DNA of 64,000 nt, from contig JAHBUE010000001.1 in NCBI GenBank assembly GCA_019638235.1, forward strand, positions 434,001 to 498,000, in the 5' to 3' direction. A program made the translations under genes and the position numbers. The first letter of the stretch is position 1, and every line of letters begins with the position of its first letter. The notes below the pieces were generated by a model. It was given only the letters and a program-made list of their open reading frames with translations, had not been told where the DNA came from and searched no databases. Origin of the DNA: Cyclobacteriaceae bacterium (GTDB lineage Bacteria > Bacteroidota > Bacteroidia > Cytophagales > Cyclobacteriaceae). This document shows, piece after piece, positions 15,811 through 22,299 of this stretch.

Positions 15811-17460
15811 ATGATCCGATGCTTACTGCTTTTTTTGGCGATCAGCACATCAGCGCTTGGGCAGCAAGTGATTGAAGGCCGTGTTGTTGACAGTCAAACC
15901 GGCCAGCCCATTCCGTTTGTTTCTATCGGCATTATGGGCACCTCGCGTGGCACAAGTTCCAACCTGCAAGGGCAGTTTTCGCTTTCACTTACCGAACCCT
16001 TTTCTGTAAAAATTTCGTGCGTAGGCTATGAGTCGCAAATCATCACCACTGTTGACGACCTTGCAGTAGTGCAACTCAAACCAACTGCTATTGAGCTTAG
16101 TGAAGTTGTTGTAACAAACCGAAAAACTATTGACGCAAAACGAATCGTAAAAAGAGCGTTCAGTAATGTTTCCAACAATTACAGCACCAAACCCTTTCTT
16201 CAAAAATTCTTCTACCGGCATTATTGTAAAGATGATGCCGTGTATGGCCGGTTGATTGAAGCCTTTGTTGATGTGTGGAAACAGGGCGGATACCAAAGCT
16301 CCCGCATTCGCGCAGGTGATAAAGAAGAAATAAGAGTAATGCAACTTCGCAGAAGTTTAGACAGAACCATTGCCGCGCAAGGGCACGAACCAATTGCCGT
16401 TGGCAACATTCTTCATGCCGATATTGTTGGTTATCAACTGCGCGAGAAAAAAAGTAAAATCGATTTTTTCAACACGGTAAGCAATATCAAAAGTGATTTT
16501 ACCTATTACACGTTTACTTATGATGCCATAACCGTGCATGACGGGCAGGAGGTTTACCTGATTAGTTATGAAAGCAAAAAAGATTCGGTGTTGACTACTT
16601 CAGGCTACAAGCCGCTTCCACATGCATCAGGCACGTTGTACATTACAACAAGCGACTATGCCATTATAAAAGCCGAACAGGAAAAAACACACGACTCAAG
16701 CACGATTGAAACCGCAGCCTTCTACCGGAAATATGGAAACAGGTATTATCCCTATCACTTTATCCAACAAGGGAGAAATGATTTTGCTGATGGAACCTCA
16801 CACCAGTATCATGTAGAATTAGTAACAACTGAAGTGCTGGAAGGTTACGAAAAAAGTTTTACAGGCAAACTGCCAACCAAAGACGAGTTGATGCAAATTC
16901 AGTACGACCCGGTTTATTGGAAAAATGCACCCATCCTGAAGACAACCCCGCTTGAAGATGAAATTATCAGCGACCTGGGCGGAGGCGCATCATTACACGA
17001 ACAGTTTGAACTTTATCAAAAATATGAGTGGAGTCTTTCGGATGGCGGAAACAACGCAGAAGAAAAATTTACCTGGTTCAAAGAGTTTAACAAAGACAAG
17101 CAAATGCTTTACTTGGTTTTTTGGAACAATCCGTGCGACCTGAATTGCGTGAGGCAGTTGGAGGAAGTAAAGCGCTTGCACAAGCTTTACAGAAATCAAC
17201 TTACGGTTGTGTTGCTTTCATTAGAAAATGATGTTGATATGTGGAAACAGCTTGTGGCGAAGTATAACCTCTTTTCCGATGGCATAGTCAATTACAGGAT
17301 TGGCGATAGTTCACGGATGTTGCGTTTGTACAAAATCAAAAAAACTCCGGCTCATATTTTACTGCTCAAAAATGGCGAGGTGTTTCAAGCCGATGACCTA
17401 CCGCCTGCTGCACCTGTGCGGGAGGCGGATATAAAATTGTTAATCAACACGGGAAAATAA
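15811..17460 (+). CDS. secreted carboxypeptidase-regulatory-like / thioredoxin-like fusion protein
   Basis: A 549-residue exported protein. The signal peptide (MIRCLLLFLAISTSALG) is followed by a CarboxypepD_reg-like beta-sandwich (about residues 20-95: IEGRVVDSQTGQPIPFVSIG), a family-typical middle region of roughly 300 residues, and a C-terminal thioredoxin-like domain (about 415-545) with NNPCDLNC (C442, C446; CxxxC instead of CxxC) and a probable cis-Pro in IKKTPAH. The order suggests an outer-surface or periplasmic protein with a redox or thioredoxin-like binding module. A run TCAGCTA/TCAGCTA lies in the upstream region near 15769. No partner genes adjacent. Confidence 0.75.
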   Translation: MIRCLLLFLAISTSALGQQVIEGRVVDSQTGQPIPFVSIGIMGTSRGTSSNLQGQFSLSLTEPFSVKISCVGYESQIITTVDDLAVVQLKPTAIELSEVVVTNRKTIDAKRIVKRAFSNVSNNYSTKPFLQKFFYRHYCKDDAVYGRLIEAFVDVWKQGGYQSSRIRAGDKEEIRVMQLRRSLDRTIAAQGHEPIAVGNILHADIVGYQLREKKSKIDFFNTVSNIKSDFTYYTFTYDAITVHDGQEVYLISYESKKDSVLTTSGYKPLPHASGTLYITTSDYAIIKAEQEKTHDSSTIETAAFYRKYGNRYYPYHFIQQGRNDFADGTSHQYHVELVTTEVLEGYEKSFTGKLPTKDELMQIQYDPVYWKNAPILKTTPLEDEIISDLGGGASLHEQFELYQKYEWSLSDGGNNAEEKFTWFKEFNKDKQMLYLVFWNNPCDLNCVRQLEEVKRLHKLYRNQLTVVLLSLENDVDMWKQLVAKYNLFSDGIVNYRIGDSSRMLRLYKIKKTPAHILLLKNGEVFQADDLPPAAPVREADIKLLINTGK

Positions 17461-17588
17461 AAAACAGGCGCAACAGGAATGGTCGAATTCTTTTTACAAA
17501 CACGGCACAAGGGCGACTCTCGTGCCTGTTGGGGATGAGCAACCCGGGGTTTCAGTAATTGAACACATTTTATTACCTTTACACTTGC

Positions 17589-17816
17589 ATGAAAGAAGTT
17601 ATTATAAAATACAAGGACTCCAGAATACTTGAACTGCTGAAAAGCCTTGCTGCACATTTCGATTTTTCTATTTCAGAAAGGCAGGAAGAAGGTTCTGCGG
17701 CAAAACCGGCTAAAGATTCTAAAGCGACAGATTTTGTAAATAAATGGGCGGGGTTTTTGAAGAATTCTGATACGGGTAGCGCCAGGTACGATTATCTCGC
17801 TGAAAAGTATAAATAA
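17589..17816 (+). CDS. antitoxin partner of PIN-domain toxin
   Basis: A 75-residue protein that starts MKEVIIKYKDSRILELLKSL with a predicted strand-helix pair like the ribbon-helix-helix antitoxins of VapBC modules. The disordered middle (ERQEEGSAAKPAKD) and C-terminal helical tail (DFVNKWAGFLKN, then DYLAEKYK) are the usual toxin-wrapping parts. Its stop TAA (17814-17816) overlaps the first codon of the downstream PIN frame. Function is inferred from this arrangement and from size; the exact antitoxin family was not recognised. Confidence 0.7.
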   Translation: MKEVIIKYKDSRILELLKSLAAHFDFSISERQEEGSAAKPAKDSKATDFVNKWAGFLKNSDTGSARYDYLAEKYK

Positions 17817-18226
17817 AAAAAGTCCTTTTTGACACCAATATCATACTTGATATTGCATTAGAACGTCATCCGTTTTTTAAACACGCCCTTGAACTATTCG
17901 GATTGATTGACCGAAAAATAATTGCCGGGAACATTACAGCATCTTCGGTTACAGACATCTATTACATAGCAAAGAAAGAAAAGGGACACACTGACTCCAT
18001 AAGCTTTATAAAAAATCTGGTTGAAGTTGTTGAAGTCATTGGCGTTGACAAACGTGTTATCATTAACGCATTGACTTCAGACATGAAAGATTTTGAAGAT
18101 GCGGTGCTGGCATCTGCTTCTGAATTAAATGAAATTGAAGTTATCATTACACGAAATAAAAGTGATTTCAAAAATGCCAGACTCAGGGTAGTAACCCCTG
18201 AAGAATTTTTGGCGGGTTTAAAATAA
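17813..18226 (+). CDS. PIN-domain ribonuclease toxin (VapC-like), apparent ATA start
   Basis: A 137-residue PIN-domain protein, expected to be a Mg-dependent ribonuclease. Full-length PIN sequence begins KKVLFDTNIILDIALERH and includes catalytic acids D6 (LFDTN), a middle acidic residue in TASSVTDIYYIAKK, and the later DMKDFEDAVLASA and IITRNKSDFKN. The first codon, at the place where homologues have ATG, is ATA (17813-17815), and it overlaps the antitoxin stop TAA. The first standard start in frame is TTG at 17903, which would remove the first catalytic aspartate and 30 residues, so a truncated start is unlikely to give an active toxin. The reading frame is otherwise intact. Confidence 0.75.
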   Translation: MKKVLFDTNIILDIALERHPFFKHALELFGLIDRKIIAGNITASSVTDIYYIAKKEKGHTDSISFIKNLVEVVEVIGVDKRVIINALTSDMKDFEDAVLASASELNEIEVIITRNKSDFKNARLRVVTPEEFLAGLK

Positions 18227-18348
18227 TATATGCAAAACGATCCCGCGATTCGTTAACCAAACTCAGGGTCTCGTTCCGAAGACCTCGCGGGGACAGAAGT
18301 AACAATAGTCCACGCAAGGTCTGCGAAACGACCCTGCGTAAACAGAAC

Positions 18349-18374
18349 AAAAAACCCGGAATCACTCCCGGGTT
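18349..18374 (-). terminator. rho-independent terminator of the fad operon
   Basis: On the minus strand AACCCGG (18374-18368), loop of eight, CCGGGTT (18359-18353), then a T run to 18349. It is 33 bases after the stop of fadE and closes the marR-fadNAE operon. Confidence 0.8.
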
Positions 18375-18407
18375 CTCTTCTTATGTCTTGATACTTATGT
18401 CTAACGT

Positions 18408-20201
18408 CTAAAAAGGATACTTCCCTTTCTCAATCACATAGTCCGCCACTTTTCTTCTGGCCTGCTTCAGATTATAGGTATCGATCTTCGTAAAGCGTTT
18501 CAATCCTAACAACATCAAACGCAATTCATCGCCTTCGGCAAATGACGTGATGGCTGCCTTGCCTGCTGACGCTGCCTTTTCAATGGCACTATGCAGATAG
18601 ATGATCGCCATTTCTTTTTCTATCTCGCAGGCTTTCTCTCCGCGCTGACCAATCAGCTTTTCAACCCGTAACAAAACAGATTCGGCCACATAGCCTTCAA
18701 TGAGCATGTCGGCCAGATTCATCAATACTTCCTGCTCGTCCGAAAGCTTCATCATAAACTTCTGCACGGCTGCGCCTGCGGCCATCAGTCCGGCTTTTTT
18801 CAAATTGGCCAATGCTTTCTTCTCTTTCACAAACAAGCCTTCTTCTTCGCTCGCGCCAAAATCAGGAATGCCCATCAGTTCTTTTTGTACTGCTGTTGCC
18901 GGCCCCATCAGATCAAGCGAGCCTTTCATGGCGCGTTTCAAAATCATGTCGATGGTGAGCAGGCGGTTGATTTCGTTTGTGCCTTCAAAAATCCGGTTGA
19001 TGCGTGCATCGCGGTAAGCCCTGTCCATAGGCCCTTCGGCTGAAAAGCCCATACCTCCGTAAATCTGCACGCCTTCATCAACAGTAAAATCAAGAACTTC
19101 CGACCCATGCACTTTTAAAATAGCGCACTCAATAGCAAACTCTTCGAGTGATTTTAATCTTGCTTTGCCCGGCTCCATTCCACCAGCAATCAAAGCATGA
19201 TAGGCATCTTCAATGTTTTGTGACGCACGGTAATGTGCCGATTCGGACGCGAACACTTTTGTGCACATCTCCGCAATCTTGTGTTTAATCGCCCCAAACG
19301 TAGCAATGGAAACACCGAACTGCTTGCGCTCTTTCGCATAGTTCACCGCAGTAGAAATGGTTTTCTTGCTTCCGCCTACGGCAGCAACGCCAAGTTTTAT
19401 CCTGCCGATGTTCAATATGTTCACCGCTATCTTGAAACCATTCTCGCGCTCGCTCAATAAATTTTCAACCGGCACTTTACAATCGTTAAAGAAAATCTGT
19501 CGGGTAGATGAACCTTTAATACCCATCTTTTTTTCTTCTTCGTTCATGGTGATACCCCCAAAGGCTTTCTCCACGATAAAGGCGCTTAAATTTTTGTCGT
19601 TATCAATTTTAGCGAACACCACATACACATCGGCAAAGCCTCCGTTGGTAATCCACATTTTTTGACCGTTAATAACGTAATGTTTTCCATCGGCACTCAA
19701 CACGGCTTTTGTTTTTCCGCTATTGGCATCCGATCCAGAGTCGGGCTCGGTAAGGCAGTAGGCTGCTTTCCATTCGCCTGTGGCCAGCTTGGGAATGTAT
19801 TTTTTCTTTTGTTCTTCATTACCATAATAAAGAATTGGCAGTGTGCCTATGCCTGTGTGCGCTGAAATAGCCACCGCAAAGGAATGTCCTGCGCCCAACA
19901 CTTCGGCAATAAGCATAGCCGTGTTGAAATCCATACCAAAGCCGCCCAATTCCTGCGGAACAGAAGTGCCTAACAGCCCAAGCTCTCCGGCTTTGTCGAG
20001 CAAGGACGGCATAAGCTCCGGTTGCTTCATCGAATCGATTTCATCTAATCGCGGATGAATTTCTTTCTCCAAAAAATCCTGACACTGCTGTCTTATCATG
20101 AGTTGTTCTTCGTTGAACTCCTCTGGTATAAAAATTTCGTTCGCCTGCGTTTCACGAATGAGGAACTCGCCTCCTTTGATTGTTTTTGTTGCTACTGTCA
20201 T
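18408..20201 (-). CDS. fadE: acyl-CoA dehydrogenase
   Basis: A 597-residue FAD-dependent acyl-CoA dehydrogenase that introduces the trans-2 double bond in the first step of beta-oxidation. The N-terminal helical domain (about 25-140) is followed by the beta domain (CLTEPDSGSDANSGKTKAV, MWITNGGFADVYVVFAK) and the helical C-domain (YAKERKQFGVSIATFGAIKH, with DEGVQIYGGMGFSAEGPMDR and a catalytic-region Glu in RIFEGTNEINR). An extra C-terminal four-helix extension (about 440-597) is characteristic of the long FadE type of Bacillus FadE (594 residues). Third structural gene of the operon fadN-fadA-fadE; a four-helix-bundle gene separates it from fadA. Confidence 0.92.
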   Translation of the reverse strand: MTVATKTIKGGEFLIRETQANEIFIPEEFNEEQLMIRQQCQDFLEKEIHPRLDEIDSMKQPELMPSLLDKAGELGLLGTSVPQELGGFGMDFNTAMLIAEVLGAGHSFAVAISAHTGIGTLPILYYGNEEQKKKYIPKLATGEWKAAYCLTEPDSGSDANSGKTKAVLSADGKHYVINGQKMWITNGGFADVYVVFAKIDNDKNLSAFIVEKAFGGITMNEEEKKMGIKGSSTRQIFFNDCKVPVENLLSERENGFKIAVNILNIGRIKLGVAAVGGSKKTISTAVNYAKERKQFGVSIATFGAIKHKIAEMCTKVFASESAHYRASQNIEDAYHALIAGGMEPGKARLKSLEEFAIECAILKVHGSEVLDFTVDEGVQIYGGMGFSAEGPMDRAYRDARINRIFEGTNEINRLLTIDMILKRAMKGSLDLMGPATAVQKELMGIPDFGASEEEGLFVKEKKALANLKKAGLMAAGAAVQKFMMKLSDEQEVLMNLADMLIEGYVAESVLLRVEKLIGQRGEKACEIEKEMAIIYLHSAIEKAASAGKAAITSFAEGDELRLMLLGLKRFTKIDTYNLKQARRKVADYVIEKGKYPF

Positions 20202-20203
20202 AA

Positions 20204-20236
20204 GACTTGAGATTTGAGTATTGTGATATGAGATTA
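20204..20236. repeat. left arm of cassette A
   Basis: Four successive 7-base units related to nTTGAGA, ending just before the stop codon of the four-helix-bundle gene. GAGATTTGAG at 20210-20219 is complementary to CTCAAATCTC in the right arm. Confidence 0.6.
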
Positions 20237-20239
20237 TTG

Positions 20240-20587
20240 TTACGATAATTTTATTTGTAATGCGTAATTCATTTTTTGAATCTGGTCGAGTTGGTCAAGA
20301 ATTTCATCTAACGAGGTTTCGATTAAGTTTAAGTTTTTTGCAATGATAAGTTGTGTTTGTAATTCATACGAAGACCCGTTTGAAACGCCAAGAAAATGGA
20401 CAAATTCTTTATTTGAGTTTCTTCCTGCTCCTTCAGCAATATTAGACGGAACCGACACGGCCGATCTTCTGATTTGAGAGGTCAATCCATATTTTTCTTC
20501 CTTAGGGAAATTAGCCGACAATCGATACACCTCAGTGGTGAGGTCTATCGCCTTATGCCAAATCTTTAATTCTTTCAGGTTATGCAT
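20240..20587 (-). CDS. four-helix-bundle protein (S23/IVS-encoded family), cassette A
   Basis: A 115-residue protein of the family first known as the S23 protein encoded by intervening sequences in 23S rRNA; related to Avd of diversity-generating retroelements. Family features: LKELKIWHKAIDLTTEVYRL, FPKEEKYGLTSQIRRSAVSV and SNIAEGAGRNSNKEFVHFL. The proteins form pentameric helical barrels and bind nucleic acid; their cellular role is unknown. The gene starts directly after the right arm, at 20587, and stops three bases before the left arm. It occupies the fadA-fadE junction in the same orientation as those genes. It is clearly related to, but not a copy of, the protein of cassette B. Confidence 0.88.
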   Translation of the reverse strand: MHNLKELKIWHKAIDLTTEVYRLSANFPKEEKYGLTSQIRRSAVSVPSNIAEGAGRNSNKEFVHFLGVSNGSSYELQTQLIIAKNLNLIETSLDEILDQLDQIQKMNYALQIKLS

Positions 20588-20610
20588 ATCTCACGTCTCA
20601 AATCTCTCAA
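20588..20610. repeat. right arm of cassette A
   Basis: Contains CTCAC, CTCAA and CTCTCAA units, inverted relative to the left arm. It begins at the base after the ATG of the four-helix-bundle gene and ends at the base before the stop codon of fadA (20611-20613). Confidence 0.6.
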
Positions 20611-21783
20611 CTAAAGCAGCTCATAAATCCCCGCTACACCCTGCCCGCCACCAACACAGGCCGTTACCATGCCGTACTTTTTGTTTTGTCTTCTCAGTTC
20701 ATTGAAAAGTTGTACAGACAAACGCGCGCCACTTGAGCCAAGCGGATGCCCTACGGCTATTGCACCACCGTTAACATTTAATTTGCTGCGGTCGATACCC
20801 AGTTCTTTCACCACCGCCAATGCCTGCGCAGCAAAGGCTTCGTTAAGCTCAATCAAATCAATATCGTCTAACTTCATGTTCGCCAACTTCAACGCTTTGG
20901 GTATTGCCGCCACCGGGCCGATGCCCATAATGCGTGGGTCAACACCTGCTGCTGCATAGCTTACCATGCGCGCAATCGGTTTTACATTTAACTGCTTTAC
21001 CATGCGCTCGCTCATCACCAACACAAAGGCAGCGCCATCTGACGTTTGTGATGAGTTTCCGGCTGTTACCGTGCCGCCCATAGCAAATACCGGCTTTAAT
21101 TTCGACAAACCCTCTACGGTTGTGTCCGGGCGAATGCCTTCGTCTGTATCTACCACAAACTCGCGGGTTTTCTTTTTCATGTTTTCGTCCACATATACTT
21201 CCTTTACAGTAATGGGCACAACTTCATCTTTAAACTTTCCATCCTTCCAGGCTGCTGCCGCTTTCATGTGCGACTCATACGAAAACTGGTCCTGGTCTTC
21301 GCGGGTAATGCCAAACTGTTTGGAAACTTCTTCGGCCGTAAGGCCCATGCTTGTATAATAGGTTGGGTTCTCTGTTGCTATGTTATAATTCAGTGCAGTT
21401 TTAATTCCCATCGTGGGCACAAGCGACATAGACTCCGTGCCTCCGGCAATAATAATATCCGCCATGCCCGCCTGAATACGTTGACTCGCTATGGCAATAG
21501 TTTCAACACCCGACCCGCAATAGCGGTTAACAATCATACCGGGTGTGTCGAGGCCCAGGGCGAGTAATGAAATCATGCGCCCCATTTGCATACCCTGCTC
21601 TGCTTCCGGCACGGCATTGCCAACAATCAGGTCGTCAATCATGTTGTTCTCAACACCGGGAACGGATTTTACGAGATGTTTAATTACCTCGGCAGCCAAA
21701 TCATCCGGGCGAGTGAAACGAAATCCACCGCGTTTTGCTTTGCCTACTCCTGTGCGGTATCCGGCTACTATGTATGCATCCAT
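20611..21783 (-). CDS. fadA: acetyl-CoA C-acyltransferase (3-ketoacyl-CoA thiolase)
   Basis: A 390-residue thiolase that cleaves 3-ketoacyl-CoA with CoA, the last step of beta-oxidation. The nucleophile is C89 in VNRYCGSGVETIAIA; the C-terminal catalytic His is in GGAIAVGHPLGSSGARL and the second Cys in MVTACVGGGQGVAGIYELL. Length equals that of Bacillus FadA (391). It lies between fadN and fadE, but each junction is occupied by a four-helix-bundle cassette. The stop TAG is immediately followed by the right arm of cassette A. Confidence 0.94.
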   Translation of the reverse strand: MDAYIVAGYRTGVGKAKRGGFRFTRPDDLAAEVIKHLVKSVPGVENNMIDDLIVGNAVPEAEQGMQMGRMISLLALGLDTPGMIVNRYCGSGVETIAIASQRIQAGMADIIIAGGTESMSLVPTMGIKTALNYNIATENPTYYTSMGLTAEEVSKQFGITREDQDQFSYESHMKAAAAWKDGKFKDEVVPITVKEVYVDENMKKKTREFVVDTDEGIRPDTTVEGLSKLKPVFAMGGTVTAGNSSQTSDGAAFVLVMSERMVKQLNVKPIARMVSYAAAGVDPRIMGIGPVAAIPKALKLANMKLDDIDLIELNEAFAAQALAVVKELGIDRSKLNVNGGAIAVGHPLGSSGARLSVQLFNELRRQNKKYGMVTACVGGGQGVAGIYELL

Positions 21784-21820
21784 GGTTCTTTGTGGTTAGT
21801 GTTGTTGTTCTATTTTGTAA

Positions 21821-21851
21821 GTTGACAGTTGACAAAAGGCAATTGACAATG
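21821..21851. repeat. left arm of cassette B
   Basis: Units GTTGACA, GTTGACA, AAAGGCA, ATTGACA in exact 7-base register; inverted match to the right arm over 27 bases, interrupted by GGC here and by five bases in the right arm. Confidence 0.75.
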
Positions 21852-21883
21852 TTTTGTCAACTGGCCGAAGGCTTTGTCAATTG
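21826..21883. repeat. two interlocked inverted repeats at the 3' end of cassette B
   Basis: CAGTTGACAAAA (21826-21837) pairs perfectly with TTTTGTCAACTG (21852-21863), and CAATTGACAA inside its loop (21840-21849) pairs perfectly with TTGTCAATTG downstream (21874-21883). The two stems cross, as in an H-type pseudoknot, and either could also pair with the right arm. The region includes the last base positions before the stop codon of the gene. Confidence 0.6.
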
Positions 21884-22270
21884 TCACCTTGGTTTCGTTT
21901 TCCTAAAATACTTCTCAGGGTTTTCAATCATGTGATTCAAAAGTTTTCCTGCTTCTTCTGCTTTGGCATCCAAACCCGTCCATTCTTCTTTTGTAATGTA
22001 TTCGCAAGCCAACGCAAAGTCCAACCAAACTCTTGTTTCGGTATTCTCCATATCAGCATCAGAGGATTTGCTCACGAAATATGCCTTGTATTGTCTTTTA
22101 CGATAGGCTTCTCCAACACACGCACATACTGATCGTGATGACCGTCTTACCTGATCGGTTAAAGAATATTTCTCTTCAGATGGAAATTTTTTTGATTTTT
22201 TAAATATTTCCATCGCCAAAGCGAATGCTTTCTTATAAACAGTCAAATCTCTAAATGTTCCTGCCGCCAT
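21884..22270 (-). CDS. four-helix-bundle protein (S23/IVS-encoded family), cassette B
   Basis: A 128-residue relative of the cassette A protein. Shared features: FRDLTVYKKAFALAMEIF, FPSEEKYSLTDQVRRSSRSV, a GEAYRKRQYKAYF stretch at the position of the family's AEG motif, and a DADMENTETRVWLDFA helix. The C-terminus is longer and basic (NPEKYFRKTKPR). ATG 22270 is preferred over the TTG at 22276. The start codon lies within the right repeat arm and the stop codon within the left. It sits at the fadN-fadA junction, same orientation as the operon. Function unknown. Confidence 0.85.
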   Translation of the reverse strand: MAAGTFRDLTVYKKAFALAMEIFKKSKKFPSEEKYSLTDQVRRSSRSVCACVGEAYRKRQYKAYFVSKSSDADMENTETRVWLDFALACEYITKEEWTGLDAKAEEAGKLLNHMIENPEKYFRKTKPR

Positions 22271-22299
22271 TGTCAATTGTATTTTTTGTCAACTGTCAA
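22268..22299. repeat. right arm of cassette B
   Basis: Inverted copy of the left arm, overlapping the ATG of the four-helix-bundle gene at one end and the stop codon of fadN at the other. Confidence 0.75.

Larger units (their letters stand above)
20204..20610. mobile_element. candidate IVS-like cassette A: four-helix-bundle gene between inverted repeat arms
   Basis: The gene at 20240-20587 is enclosed by two imperfect inverted arms that fill the intergenic space exactly: the left arm at 20204-20236 and the right arm at 20588-20610. The arms share GAGATTTGAG/CTCAAATCTC (10 bases) and GATATG/CATATC, the latter including the ATG of the gene. The left arm reads as successive 7-base units, CTTGAGA, TTTGAGT, ATTGTGA, TATGAGA. 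The cassette separates fadA and fadE. No transposase or obvious target duplication is visible. A mobile or excisable element is inference from comparison with cassette B and with S23/IVS elements of 23S rRNA. Confidence 0.4.
21821..22299. mobile_element. candidate IVS-like cassette B: four-helix-bundle gene between inverted repeat arms
   Basis: The gene at 21884-22270 is bounded by long inverted arms. TTGACAGTTGACAAAA (21822-21837) is perfectly complementary to TTTTGTCAACTGTCAA (22284-22299), and AATTGACAATG (21841-21851) to CATTGTCAATT (22268-22278), the latter containing the ATG of the gene. The outer end of the right arm supplies the stop codon of fadN (TGA, 22298-22296). The arms are built from 7-base units of the form nTTGACA. 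No transposase or target duplication seen. Cassette nature is inferred from the arms and from the parallel with cassette A. Confidence 0.45.

Noticed and set aside
20204..22299. Cassettes A and B as classical insertion sequences or MITEs
   Set aside because: No transposase, no target-site duplication identified, and the repeat arms differ between the two copies; reported instead as candidate IVS-like cassettes.
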